From positions 23,778 to 87,777 of the forward strand of contig VBWB01000013.1 of the NCBI GenBank assembly GCA_006218045.1: a DNA stretch of 64,000 nt. Direction: 5' to 3'. This document shows, piece by piece, positions 35,742-44,377 of the stretch (positions within the stretch are counted from its first letter, which is position 1; the number at the start of each line of letters is the position of its first letter). The position numbers were made by a program, and so were the translations under genes. The stretch is from Stygiobacter sp. Lineage in GTDB: Bacteria > Pseudomonadota > Alphaproteobacteria > Rhodospirillales > Magnetospirillaceae. A model generated the notes under the pieces. That model saw only the letters and a list, made by a program, of their open reading frames with translations. It was not told where the DNA came from and made no database searches.

Positions 35742-36353
35742 TTAATGCGTGAAAACGTCCTGCTCGTCCCAGCCGGCCAGATCAAGGGCGGCGCGGTCGG
35801 GCAGGAAGCGGAAGCAGGCTTCCACCAGGGCGCGGCGGCCTTCGCGGTCGAGCAGATGCTCGAGCTTGGCCTTCAACTGATGCAGATAGAGCACGTCGGA
35901 GGCGGCATAGGCCAATTGGTCGTCATTGAGCGCCGCCGCCCCCCAATCCGAGGTCTGCTGCTGCTTGGACAAGTCCACGCCCAGCAATTCGCGGCACAGA
36001 TCCTTCAAGCCATGGCGGTCGGTGTTGGTGCGCACCAGCTTGGACGCCACCTTGGTGCACCACACCGGTTCGCAGCGGATGCCCAGATATTTGGCGATCA
36101 TGGCCAGATCGAAGCGGGCGAAGTGGAACAGCTTGACCACCCTGGGGTCGGCCAGCAGCCGCTTGAGATTGGGGGCGTCGTAAGTGCCGTCGGGAAAATG
36201 CACCACATGGGCATTGCCATCACCCGCCGATAGCTGGATCACGCAGAGCCGGTCGCGCACCAGGCTCAGCCCCATGGTCTCGCTGTCGATGGCGACGATG
36301 GACCCCAGATCCACATGAGCGGGCAGATCACCGACATGATACTGGATAGACAT
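35742..36353 (-). CDS. rnd: Ribonuclease D (short form, no HRDC domain)
   Basis: A 203-residue DEDDy 3'-5' exonuclease for tRNA 3'-end maturation. Exo I is AIDSETMGL, Exo II is FHFARFDLAMI and Exo III is YAASDVLYLHQL. The HRDC domains of E. coli RNase D are missing, as in many alphaproteobacterial forms. The AAGGAG ribosome site 8 nt upstream of ATG 36353 lies inside a 12-bp hairpin, and tRNA-Leu(CAG) lies just upstream on the same strand. Confidence 0.92.
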   Translation of the reverse strand: MSIQYHVGDLPAHVDLGSIVAIDSETMGLSLVRDRLCVIQLSAGDGNAHVVHFPDGTYDAPNLKRLLADPRVVKLFHFARFDLAMIAKYLGIRCEPVWCTKVASKLVRTNTDRHGLKDLCRELLGVDLSKQQQTSDWGAAALNDDQLAYAASDVLYLHQLKAKLEHLLDREGRRALVEACFRFLPDRAALDLAGWDEQDVFTH

Positions 36354-36356
36354 GCG

Positions 36357-36391
36357 AACGGCTCCTTCAGGATATGCCCGAAGGAGCCGTT
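36357..36391 (-). promoter_or_regulatory. 12-bp hairpin that buries the rnd ribosome site
   Basis: AACGGCTCCTTC (36357-36368) and GAAGGAGCCGTT (36380-36391) pair perfectly around an 11-nt loop. Read on the minus strand, the 3' arm contains AAGGAG, the Shine-Dalgarno sequence of rnd, and the hairpin ends 3 nt before the start codon. No T-run follows, so a simple terminator is less likely than control of translation or processing. Confidence 0.6.
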
Positions 36392-36443
36392 GGCAGGTGG
36401 CCCCTTGAGGGGCGTTTCCGACGCCGAAGCATCGGAAGCAGTA

Positions 36444-36530
36444 TGGTGCCCAGGAGAAGACTCGAACTTCCACGACCTCACGGCCACACGGACCTGAACC
36501 GTGCGCGTCTACCAATTCCGCCACCTGGGC
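36444..36530 (-). tRNA. tRNA-Leu (anticodon CAG)
   Basis: The 87-nt gene has a 7-bp acceptor stem (GCCCAGG / CCTGGGC), an encoded CCA end, a D-arm, the anticodon stem CACGG/CCGTG around loop TTCAGGT (anticodon CAG), a long class II variable arm and the T-arm with TTCGAGT. These are diagnostic of tRNA-Leu. It lies upstream of rnd and is likely cotranscribed with it. Confidence 0.97.
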
Positions 36531-36778
36531 TAGGTGGTGCCTCTCTGGGTTGCCCCGTTGAGCTGGCATCTCGTCGGGTCACCCCGTCGAGGCGCAGAGA
36601 AATATGCGACCAGCGCCCCCCTGTCAACCGACAAAAAAAGCGGATTTGAAAAAAAATTCATGCCTGTGGTTTTGCCCCCGGTTCGCCACCCTTGCCGCAC
36701 CGGGCGGAAACGAATAGCCTTCACGGCAACAGACAAGCCGCCCGGTCGCAAGGCGGCATCAGGGATGCGGAGGTCCAT

Positions 36779-37762
36779 ATGAACCGGCAGGTGGTTACGG
36801 TTTTCGGCGGTTCCGGTTTCATCGGACGTCAGGTGGTCAAGCGCTTCGCCAAGGCGGGCTGGATCGTCCGCGCCGCCATGCGCGACACCGTCGCCGGCGC
36901 CGTGCTCAGGCCCATGGGCGAACCCGGTCAGGTCACCCCCATCCGCGCCGACATCACCGACCCCGCCGCAATCGCCGCCGCCGTCAACGGCGCCCACTGC
37001 GTGGTCAATCTGGTCGGCATCCTGTTTGAAAAGGGCAAGCGCCGCTTCGACGCCGTCCACACCCAAGGTGCCGCCAATGTCGCCCGCGCCGCCCGTGCCG
37101 CCGGTGTCGGCAGCCTGGTGCACATGTCGGCACTGGGCGCCGACAAGGGATCGGCCTCGGCCTATTCCCGCAGCAAGGCCTTGGGCGAGGAGGCGGTCCT
37201 CGCCGCTTTCCCCACCGCTACCATCCTCCGTCCCTCGGTGGTGTTCGGCCCCGATGACGACTTCTTCAACCGCTTCGCTAAACTGGCGCGGCTTTCGCCG
37301 GTGCTGCCGGTGTTCACCAATGACGGCTTCAAGCCCACCCGCACCGAAAGCGGCTATGGCCTGGACCTGTTCGGGTCGGGGGGGCCGACCTTCCAGCCGG
37401 TCTATGTGGGCGATGTGGCCGACGCCGTCTTCCGTGCCGCCACCGATGGCGCCGCCGCCGGCAAGATCTATGAACTGGGCGGACCGCGGCGCTATACCAT
37501 GAAGGAAATCATGGAGACGGTGCGCACCGGCACCGGCCTGTGCCGCCTGCTGGTGCCGCTGCCGTTCTTCGTCGCCCGCATTCAGGCCGCTTTCCTGAAA
37601 TTCCTGCCGACGCCGCCCTTGACCCCGGATCAGGTGATCTTGATGCGCAGCGACAACGTGGTGCGCGGCGGCAAGCCCGGACTGGCCGAGCTTGGCATCA
37701 GCGCCACCGCCTGCGAGGCCATCGTGCCCATCTATCTGGCCCGCTTCGCCCCGACCAGTTGA
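36779..37762 (+). CDS. NDUFA9-like NAD(P)-binding epimerase family protein
   Basis: A 327-residue atypical short-chain dehydrogenase. GGSGFIGRQVVKRF at the N-terminus binds the nucleotide, and YSRSKALGEEAV carries the YxxxK pair. The sequence matches the alphaproteobacterial homologues of the complex I accessory subunit NDUFA9 (VVNLVGILFEKGKRRFDAVH; LGADKGSASAYSRSK). GGAGG lies 7 nt upstream of the start. A role in complex I assembly or quinone biology is inferred from the family. Confidence 0.9.
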   Translation: MNRQVVTVFGGSGFIGRQVVKRFAKAGWIVRAAMRDTVAGAVLRPMGEPGQVTPIRADITDPAAIAAAVNGAHCVVNLVGILFEKGKRRFDAVHTQGAANVARAARAAGVGSLVHMSALGADKGSASAYSRSKALGEEAVLAAFPTATILRPSVVFGPDDDFFNRFAKLARLSPVLPVFTNDGFKPTRTESGYGLDLFGSGGPTFQPVYVGDVADAVFRAATDGAAAGKIYELGGPRRYTMKEIMETVRTGTGLCRLLVPLPFFVARIQAAFLKFLPTPPLTPDQVILMRSDNVVRGGKPGLAELGISATACEAIVPIYLARFAPTS

Positions 37763-37824
37763 GGTGTCCGTGGAAAAGTACACTAAGCGAAGCGAAGGAC
37801 TTTTTCAGGGGTGACTGAGGCGGA

Positions 37825-38151
37825 TCAGCTGCCCAGGGTGACGGCGGTGCCGTTGACGCTGACCATCAGCAAGGTCTTGTTGTCACCGCCGATCACTTCG
37901 TAATCCAGGTCGACACCGACCACGGCATTGGCGCCCAGCGCCTTGGCCCGCGCCACCATGTCGGCGATGGCCTGATCCTTGCCCTCCTGCAACAGCTTCT
38001 CATAGGACGCCGAACGCCCGCCGACGATGTCGCGGATCGAGGCGAACAGATCCTTGAAGATGTTGGTGCCCAGTACGGCATCGCCAGAAACAATGCCCAG
38101 ATACCCGGTGATCCGGGTGCCCTCGACGGTTTCGGTGGTGGTGATGATCAT
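37825..38151 (-). CDS. YbjQ/UPF0145 family protein
   Basis: A 108-residue cytosolic protein of the YbjQ (DUF74) family: [20 protein letters not shown] at the start, then [18 protein letters not shown] and [15 protein letters not shown]. The family forms pentameric rings; a metal-binding role has been proposed and is unproven. AAGGA precedes ATG 38151. It is convergent with the NDUFA9-like gene and precedes or follows no obvious partner. Confidence 0.92.
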   Translation of the reverse strand: MIITTTETVEGTRITGYLGIVSGDAVLGTNIFKDLFASIRDIVGGRSASYEKLLQEGKDQAIADMVARAKALGANAVVGVDLDYEVIGGDNKTLLMVSVNGTAVTLGS

Positions 38152-38225
38152 GAAGGTATCCTTCCCGGGCACCATCGCCCAATCAGAAACAGGCAAATAG
38201 CGCGACGGCGGCCTGGTTCAAGTCA

Positions 38226-38459
38226 TCAGAACTCGGCGGCCTGACGCACGTGCTGGAAACAATCGGGATCGAACAGCATGGACACGGCGACGGTCATGGC
38301 CCGGGCGCCATTGCGCTCGACCAGACGGACGTGCCGGGGGATATCGGGATAGTCGAAAACGCGTTCGACGATCCACTCGCCTCCATAGGTTCCGGCCTTG
38401 CGGAAAATATCGCCGGGAGCAACTTCGTCGCCCCGAGCCCGGCGGCCAAACAGGCTCAT
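38226..38459 (-). CDS. Small conserved hypothetical protein
   Basis: A 77-residue soluble protein with an arginine-rich start and a beta-rich body (GEWIVERVFDYPDIPRHVRLVER). GAGAGG lies about 10 nt upstream of the ATG. The composition matches the chromosome, and it shares direction with ybjQ, so I accept it as a gene. I do not recognise a function. Confidence 0.7.
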   Translation of the reverse strand: MSLFGRRARGDEVAPGDIFRKAGTYGGEWIVERVFDYPDIPRHVRLVERNGARAMTVAVSMLFDPDCFQHVRQAAEF

Positions 38460-38541
38460 GATCCATTACCTCTCATTAAAATGCCCTATCGTATCCCCAA
38501 AACCACTCATACCGCGACCAACCAAGACTTGTCGAGAAGAG

Positions 38542-39702
38542 TTAAGAGCCAAAAAGATCGGGGGGATCAGCGTTATCAGCCGAACACAAGTCGGCCACGC
38601 CGACGCCGATCAGGCGAAAGGCCCGCCCATCCGCTTCGCGCTCCAATAAAGACAGCGCCGTGCGCAAGATGATGTCCGCGCGCCCGGTGGGCTCGTTCAG
38701 ACGATGATTGCGCGTCAGCACCCGAAAATCCGATGTCTTCATCTTCAACACCACCGTATGACCAGCCAGCCCGGCCTTGCCCAGACGACCGGCGACCTTT
38801 TCAATCAAGGGCGACAAAGCCGCCCGCAAATCGGCTGGGCTGTGCATATCATGCCGGAAAGTGGTTTCGTTGGATACGCTTTTGGCCGGTCGGTCGGGGG
38901 TGATGGGGCGATTGTCCTCACCCCGGGCCATGAAGAAAAGGTGACGCCCGAACTTGCCGAAGCGCGCGATCAGATCGGCTTCGGCCATGGTCTGCAATTG
39001 ACCGATGGTGGTGATGCCGGCGGCCTCCATACGGGCGGCGGTGGCCGCTCCCACGCCCCAGAGGGCGGCAACCGGCAAGGTGGCCAACTGCCCCACCGCC
39101 TCGACCCGACCGATGACGGAAAAGCCGCGCGGCTTGTTGCGATCCGAGGCCATCTTGGCGAGAAACTTGTTGTAGGACAGGCCGACGGAAATGGTGATGC
39201 CGACCTGACGCTCGATGGCGCGGGCCAGGCGGGCCAGCAGCACCGCCGCCGGACGATCGCGCAGCCGATGCTCGGGCGACAGGTCGAGATAGGCTTCGTC
39301 CAGGGACAAAGGCTCGACCAGGGGGGTGGCCTGCACCAGCAGAGCGCGGATGGCCTGGGACACGGCTTTGTATTTGGCCATGTCCGGGGGCACGACCACG
39401 GCATCGGGACACAGTTCCAGCGCCTTATACATGGGCATGGCCGAGCGCGGACCGTATTTGCGGGCGATATAACAGGCGGTGGTGACGACGCCGCGCCCAC
39501 CGGCATGGCCGACGATCAGAGGACGATCAGCCAAGGCGGGATTGTCGCGCTTTTCCACCGAAGCGTAAAAAGCATCGCAATCCATATGGGCGATGGTGAG
39601 ATCGAACAATTCCGGATGGGCGATGACCCGGGCCGAGCCGCACCGGGGACAATCGTCCCCGGACTTGAACGGGCGGCAGCAATCACGGCAAAGGGCGGGC
39701 AT
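38542..39702 (-). CDS. dinB: DNA polymerase IV with N-terminal zinc ribbon
   Basis: A 386-residue Y-family translesion polymerase. The palm shows HMDCDAFYASVEKRDNP and PLSLDEAYLDL; the thumb and little-finger domains follow (WGVGAATAARMEAAGITTIGQL). Before the polymerase sits a small cysteine cluster (CRDCC ... CPRCG, residues 5-21), probably a zinc ribbon. The last residues, PPDLFGS, could be a weak clamp-binding motif. It is expected to copy past lesions with low fidelity. Confidence 0.94.
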   Translation of the reverse strand: MPALCRDCCRPFKSGDDCPRCGSARVIAHPELFDLTIAHMDCDAFYASVEKRDNPALADRPLIVGHAGGRGVVTTACYIARKYGPRSAMPMYKALELCPDAVVVPPDMAKYKAVSQAIRALLVQATPLVEPLSLDEAYLDLSPEHRLRDRPAAVLLARLARAIERQVGITISVGLSYNKFLAKMASDRNKPRGFSVIGRVEAVGQLATLPVAALWGVGAATAARMEAAGITTIGQLQTMAEADLIARFGKFGRHLFFMARGEDNRPITPDRPAKSVSNETTFRHDMHSPADLRAALSPLIEKVAGRLGKAGLAGHTVVLKMKTSDFRVLTRNHRLNEPTGRADIILRTALSLLEREADGRAFRLIGVGVADLCSADNADPPDLFGS

Positions 39703-39734
39703 GGCGTATCATAGCCCGGCGATGCCGGGGATGC

Positions 39735-39938
39735 CTAGCGCCGACCGGCGGCCTTGATGTCGGCTTCCAACTCGTTGATACGTTTGGCCAGCGAAGTCTT
39801 GACCGCCTCGGCCGCCCAAGGCTTCAGGGCCGCTTGCTGTTCCTTCAGTTGCACCAGCATGCGCTTCTTTTCATCCAAGGAACGCTTGATCGGCATGCGA
39901 TCCGAATGCTGGCCGTCATGGCTGCGAAATCCACTCAT
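39735..39938 (-). CDS. Small coiled-coil hypothetical protein
   Basis: A 67-residue, highly charged helical protein (RSLDEKKRMLVQLKEQQAAL and TSLAKRINELEADIKAAG) that is probably a coiled coil. It lies between dinB and the tRNA-Arg remnant. No family recognised. Amino-acid composition and codon use match the surrounding chromosome. Confidence 0.65.
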   Translation of the reverse strand: MSGFRSHDGQHSDRMPIKRSLDEKKRMLVQLKEQQAALKPWAAEAVKTSLAKRINELEADIKAAGRR

Positions 39939-40090
39939 TGGCCGTCCCTTCCATGACTGACTCGGTTAGCGGGGGCGGGACCATGCCCCAACGGCAGGGG
40001 CTAGGCAAGGGACAAAACAAAGACAAGGCAAAGCCACCGGATGATTTGTCGCCGGCTCCGCTATTTGCTATAACCCGGCCATCGTCGACA

Positions 40091-40149
<59 letters not shown>

Positions 40150-40210
40150 AAAAACATAGCACTAAAGCGCAACATGGGGGCGATACAGGGGCCTCATGGG
40201 GGCGCTATGC

Positions 40211-40252
40211 GGGTGTAATTTTGCACCACCGTACACCATGATTACACCATGG
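40211..40252. repeat. Left arm-type integrase repeats
   Basis: ATTACACCATGG (40241-40252), TACACCATG (40232-40240) and an inverted ATTACACCC (40211-40219) lie 65-105 bp inside the left junction. The same 12-mer occurs once near the right end (58056-58067). The rest of the 375 bp between the junction and the first gene at 40522 shows no coding sequence. Confidence 0.6.
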
Positions 40253-40521
40253 CCGTTGACCCCACCCCCATCGTTTGGTATTTTTCGCTTATCCCAATCG
40301 GGGTGGCCGTCAGGTGCTACCCTCGTATGCGGGACGACCGGACCGCTAGAATCCCCGTGATGGCTGCCATAAGCCACCAGGAAACCCCGTGGCGGGGGTA
40401 AATCGGGTTGTGATGCGGCCGACTGGCATCCGTCTTATAGCGGCTGCAAAGCCGGGATCGTCACGCCTTTTCCTCAAGATCTGCCACCGTGGGATGGGCA
40501 GGTCGCAGGAAAGGCGCGACC

Positions 40522-40803
40522 ATGACCGACACCCCAGCCCCGCTGGATTTCTCCGTCCTTTGGACCTACGCGGAAGCCGCCCGCTATCTCCGCATCGCAG
40601 AATCGACGCTTCGTGACCGCGTCAGGCGTGGTGGTGGCCCGCCGAGAGTCAAGGATGGCACATCCCGGCAAGCCCCAGTCCGTTTCCGCCCCGAGGATAT
40701 TGTCGCCCACGCTGCGGGCCTCGTAATCCACCCCCGCAAGGGAAAACGCCGCGGGCGCCCCAGGAAACTTGAAGGCAACCAAACTGCCGCTGCCGCTCGG
40801 TGA
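40522..40803 (+). CDS. Small helix-turn-helix DNA-binding protein (AlpA/excisionase-like)
   Basis: A 93-residue protein with a MerR/AlpA-like HTH: TYAEAARYLRIAESTLRDRVRRGGGPPRVKDG, then VRFRPEDIVAHAA, the usual excisionase pattern. A basic tail includes GKRRGRPRK, an AT-hook-like motif. It is the first gene inside the left end and overlaps the repA start (GTGA), so it may control replication or excision. Confidence 0.85.
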   Translation: MTDTPAPLDFSVLWTYAEAARYLRIAESTLRDRVRRGGGPPRVKDGTSRQAPVRFRPEDIVAHAAGLVIHPRKGKRRGRPRKLEGNQTAAAAR

Positions 40804-41747
40804 GCGCCATGTCTCATGTGCAGGATATGGACGCAGCCCTTGAACGGGACGGCTATCCCAAAAGAACCCGATCCAGAATTGAGCGCCGGCTTATCGAAAC
40901 CGCTGGAGACATGGGGGAAACCCATCAACCGGACAGTATCGATTACCTGCATGCCGTCTTATGCCAAGTCGGCCTTCCTCGCAGCCGATCTCGAGGGGCG
41001 TCATTCGAACGCACAAGCGGGCAGACGTCCTTGCTGGTAGAGGCAGGATCATTGTGGAACGGGCGACGGTGGGAACAACAGCAGCTTCCCTATGGAGCCA
41101 AGCCACGTCTGGCGCTGATCTACATCTGCTCGGAGGCCGTTCGAACCCGCTCCCCCGCAGTCGAAATCGGCGATTCGGTCAGAGAATTCCTTCTGCGCTT
41201 GGGGCTCGATACCGGCGGTCACGAATACGGGCGTTTCCATCAGCAGATGAAGGCGCTGGCGGCTTGCCGCATGACCATTGGGTTCGGCCTCTCCACTATC
41301 GACGCAAAGCCAATCAAGGAATTCCACGCTTGGGTCGCCGTCGATGACGGCCAGAGAGTGCTTTGGCCCGGCAGAATCGAGCTAACAACCGACTTTTTTC
41401 AGTCGCTTTGCAAACACGCGGTTCCTCTTGACCCCCGAGCCCTGGGTTCACTGAAGCACAGCGCCCTCGCCCTGGACGTCTACGTTTGGCTCGCACATCG
41501 GCTATGTCGGGTCACCAAGCCTGCCGGAGTCAAGCTCTCCTGGGCCAATCTCAGGGAGCAGTTCGGGCAAGAATATCGGGCGGCAAAGGATTTCAAGAAA
41601 GCCTTCCGCATCGCGTTGCACACCGCCCGCGCAGCGTACCCCGCAGCAGGCGTAAATGAGGGTGAAATCGGCGGCATCCGCTTATTGCCATCGCCTCCCC
41701 CCATCCACCGCAAAGTGATCGCTGTGCAAAAGCCAGGGGGAGACTGA
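40800..41747 (+). CDS. repA: Plasmid replication initiator RepA
   Basis: The 315 residues match my recollection of the plasmid RepA_C family: WEQQQLPYGAKPRLALIYICSEAVR, then FLLRLGLDTGG, GRFHQQMKALAACRM and HSALALDVYVWLAHRL with a winged-helix-like C-terminus. The start is GTG 40800 (overlapping the preceding stop) or ATG 40809. Iteron-like repeats follow its 3' end. Its presence shows that the integrated element derives from a plasmid or has a replicative phase. Confidence 0.85.
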   Translation: MSAMSHVQDMDAALERDGYPKRTRSRIERRLIETAGDMGETHQPDSIDYLHAVLCQVGLPRSRSRGASFERTSGQTSLLVEAGSLWNGRRWEQQQLPYGAKPRLALIYICSEAVRTRSPAVEIGDSVREFLLRLGLDTGGHEYGRFHQQMKALAACRMTIGFGLSTIDAKPIKEFHAWVAVDDGQRVLWPGRIELTTDFFQSLCKHAVPLDPRALGSLKHSALALDVYVWLAHRLCRVTKPAGVKLSWANLREQFGQEYRAAKDFKKAFRIALHTARAAYPAAGVNEGEIGGIRLLPSPPPIHRKVIAVQKPGGD

Positions 41748-41750
41748 ACC

Positions 41751-41831
41751 TTGTCCACGGGATATCACCCCCCCATGGTTCGGGACATCGCCCCCCGCTC
41801 GGCGGGTCAGATTGCGGGACATTACCCCCCC
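41751..41831. repeat. Iteron-like repeats and DnaA-like box downstream of repA (putative oriV)
   Basis: Three direct repeats of the form GGGA-T/C-AT-N-A/G-CCCCCC lie at 41759-41774, 41782-41796 and 41816-41831. TTGTCCACG (41751-41759) differs from the DnaA box TTATCCACA at two bases. Position beside repA favours a replication origin, though transposon-end binding sites of similar look are an alternative. Confidence 0.55.
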
Positions 41832-41934
41832 GAAACCCATAGCTCTACCCAATACGAATCCCCCCTTAGTTGGCCCCCTCGATACGGGGATATCCGCCGT
41901 TCGAGCTGACCAGCTTCGCCAGGAGCATCTCCCC

Positions 41935-42237
41935 ATGAAAACCATGAAAGAGTTGTCGATTCGCGCTGCGGCCTACGTTGTGTCGCTGATGACGTTGCTG
42001 GGGCTTGCCGTGTTCATGATGAGCTTCATCTTTACCACCGCCCTCGCGATCCAGATCGAGCGAGGTGAACTCGAGGCGATCTCTGACCTCCAGGAGGGGA
42101 TGAAGAGCCCCGCCGGTTTGGCGGTCATCGCCATTCTCGGCGTCATCGTCTTGGTCGCAGCCGATTTCCGGGCTCGGCAAATCGCAACTTGGCTGACGCG
42201 CAAGGTTTTCGGTCACCACCCGAAAAAGGAGGGCTGA
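41935..42237 (+). CDS. Small two-helix membrane protein upstream of DotA/TraY
   Basis: A 100-residue protein with two hydrophobic helices (about 11-36 and 60-78) separated by an acidic loop and ending in a basic tail. AGGAG lies upstream of ATG 41935. It ends 3 bp before the DotA/TraY gene and is likely part of the same transfer-related unit. No family is recognised. Confidence 0.75.
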   Translation: MKTMKELSIRAAAYVVSLMTLLGLAVFMMSFIFTTALAIQIERGELEAISDLQEGMKSPAGLAVIAILGVIVLVAADFRARQIATWLTRKVFGHHPKKEG

Positions 42238-42240
42238 CCG

Positions 42241-44376
42241 ATGCCTCAACAAGACTTCTTCGTCGCAAAGGCCGGGGATTGGGCGATCGAGGCATTCGAC
42301 GCCCTGTTCAAGTCCGACGGCATCTTGGCGGCAGTACTCGGGCTGTACAACGCCATCTTCATGGCCGTTGGCGGCTCGCTACTGTTATGGCTGTTGACCC
42401 GAGCCATTGTTCAAACTGCACAACATGGCAAGGTTGGGGGAAAACACTCTGAGGTATGGTTCCCCATCCGCTTTTTTATCGCCGTCGGCCTCCTTGTTCC
42501 ATTGCCCCCGGTCGGCCTGAATGCCGGCCAATATGTCGTGATCGGCGTTTCAAAAATGGGAATGGCTGGCGCAGGCGTTTTGTGGGCCAAGGCGATGGAA
42601 CAGCTTGTCGAGTTGAAGCCGCTGATCGAACCGTCGCCGCCGGAGGTGAAGGACCTGGCACGAGAGCTCTTCAGAATCGAGGCTTGCCGCGCCATCCAAA
42701 ATATAACGGCAGCCACGTCGAATGGCGCGACCATCAGCGATCCGCTAACCACGTCCCGCGATATCGGTGTTTGGCGGACATTATCGGCAGATGGCGACAC
42801 AGCCAGCGGCGGCGTCTTCCGGCAATGTGGTGCCATTACGTTCCGGTGCGAACCAGGGCTCAGCGGAGCATCGGCCAAGATCCTGGCTGCACACGAAAAG
42901 GCAGCAATGGCTCTGCAAAGACAGTTACGGCCTGCCGCCGAGGCTCTGGCCGTTACCTTGCTTCCGCCATTCACAGACAAGCCAGCCGCCGGACCAAACT
43001 TCGATATCACCGCAGCGATGCAAGCATACACCGCCAGCCTGATGGCGGCAGCGCGGACGGAAGTCGTTGCAGGAAACCAGCAGGGCCTCCAATCGCAACG
43101 TGAAGCGGCGACCAATGCCGGATGGGCGAAGGCCGGCGCCTGGGCGATGAATCTGATGTGGGCAAATCAAACAGTCTGGGACGCGGTCGGCGATCTGCCG
43201 AAGACCACCGCGCCACGCTACGAAGTCTGGGAAGGCCAAGTCTATGCCGCCCAGAAAGCGGCCTTTGTCGCGGCTGATCAATGGTGGACGGAACGCTACG
43301 CGCAACGAAAAACCTCGACCGACAAATCGGCTTACGATGCGGCCATCGGACAGGAAGCACAAAGTGGCATGCTGGCGTTCTTCGACTTGTCCCGGAAAAA
43401 GGAAATCTATGAATGGCTGCTGCTGGGCGAGTCCGACCGCTCAAATAACCCGATCGCCGAAATGACCAGTCTGGGCCATTCCCTGCTCAACATTTTCTGG
43501 GGCGCGGTGATGACCTTTGCCGGCGGAACCGCCGCAGCCGAGGCGGCACAGGCTTGGACCAGCGGCAATCTGGTCGGGTGGCTCAGCAACACCGCGACGA
43601 TCGGCACGGCGGGAGCGGCGGCGGCCGGCACCAAGGGCTTCCTGTCCGGTATCGCGCCGGTGTTCTTTTTCCTCGCCTTCGCCTTGCTCATGGCTGGGGT
43701 CGCACTGGCATACATCCTTCCGATGATGCCGGCGTTGCACTGGCTTTACGGCGTGGCCCGATACTTCATGCGTGTGATCATCGCCGTCCTCGGGGCGCCA
43801 ATCTGGGCAATCGCGCATCTCGAGCTCGAGGGTGAGGGCATCGGCCCCAGGGCGGCCAAGGGCTACGAAATTCTTTATGACCTGCTGGCTCGTCCGATGA
43901 TCATGGTGGTCGCGCTGGTGGCCGGATTTGCGGTGATGATCATCTTCGGCAAGCTGTTCGTTTTGACCTTTGCCGAAAGCATCGGCAATGCGCTGGGTGG
44001 GCATTTCGGCGGCGTCACCGGCACCATCACCTACCTGATTCTGGGCGCATCAACCATCATCGGTCTGACCGGCATCGCCATGATGGGGGTGGGCAAAGGC
44101 GGTGACTTGGTCATGCAAATGATCGGCGCCCATTTCCTTGGTACTGGCGACACCGATCCCGACGTCAATCAGTCGAAGCATCCAGTACAGCAAGGGGCGA
44201 CGACCGGCCAACAGGCCGCGATGATGGGCAGTGGATTGAAAGGAGGCGGGCATCCGCCGCAACAGCCCGGCACCGATGGCCATGGGGCCGGCGCTTGGGC
44301 GCCACGGATGGAAGATTCGATCCCCAGTCCGGACCGGTCCCCGCCAGCAGGCTCGATCGAACGGGGAAGATTTTAA
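42241..44376 (+). CDS. DotA/TraY family protein
   Basis: The 711-residue polytopic protein has membrane helices near the N-terminus (about 30-60, 78-110), a large soluble middle part and a C-terminal cluster of four or more helices. The conserved PIRFFIAVGLLVPLPPVGLNAG and YILPMMPALHWLYGV match DotA/TraY of I-type (IVB) secretion and conjugation systems. A proline/glycine-rich tail follows. No other T4SS channel gene is in the element, so it may be a relict or serve a reduced function such as entry exclusion. Confidence 0.88.
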   Translation: MPQQDFFVAKAGDWAIEAFDALFKSDGILAAVLGLYNAIFMAVGGSLLLWLLTRAIVQTAQHGKVGGKHSEVWFPIRFFIAVGLLVPLPPVGLNAGQYVVIGVSKMGMAGAGVLWAKAMEQLVELKPLIEPSPPEVKDLARELFRIEACRAIQNITAATSNGATISDPLTTSRDIGVWRTLSADGDTASGGVFRQCGAITFRCEPGLSGASAKILAAHEKAAMALQRQLRPAAEALAVTLLPPFTDKPAAGPNFDITAAMQAYTASLMAAARTEVVAGNQQGLQSQREAATNAGWAKAGAWAMNLMWANQTVWDAVGDLPKTTAPRYEVWEGQVYAAQKAAFVAADQWWTERYAQRKTSTDKSAYDAAIGQEAQSGMLAFFDLSRKKEIYEWLLLGESDRSNNPIAEMTSLGHSLLNIFWGAVMTFAGGTAAAEAAQAWTSGNLVGWLSNTATIGTAGAAAAGTKGFLSGIAPVFFFLAFALLMAGVALAYILPMMPALHWLYGVARYFMRVIIAVLGAPIWAIAHLELEGEGIGPRAAKGYEILYDLLARPMIMVVALVAGFAVMIIFGKLFVLTFAESIGNALGGHFGGVTGTITYLILGASTIIGLTGIAMMGVGKGGDLVMQMIGAHFLGTGDTDPDVNQSKHPVQQGATTGQQAAMMGSGLKGGGHPPQQPGTDGHGAGAWAPRMEDSIPSPDRSPPAGSIERGRF

Positions 44377-44377
44377 T

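Noticed and set aside
36357..36391. Intrinsic terminator of tRNA-Leu
   Set aside because: No T-run follows, and the 3' arm contains the rnd ribosome site directly before its start codon.
41759..41831. GGGACAT repeats as the end of an IS21-like transposon
   Set aside because: No istA/istB genes or matching inverted end is present, and the location next to repA favours iterons. Kept as an alternative.
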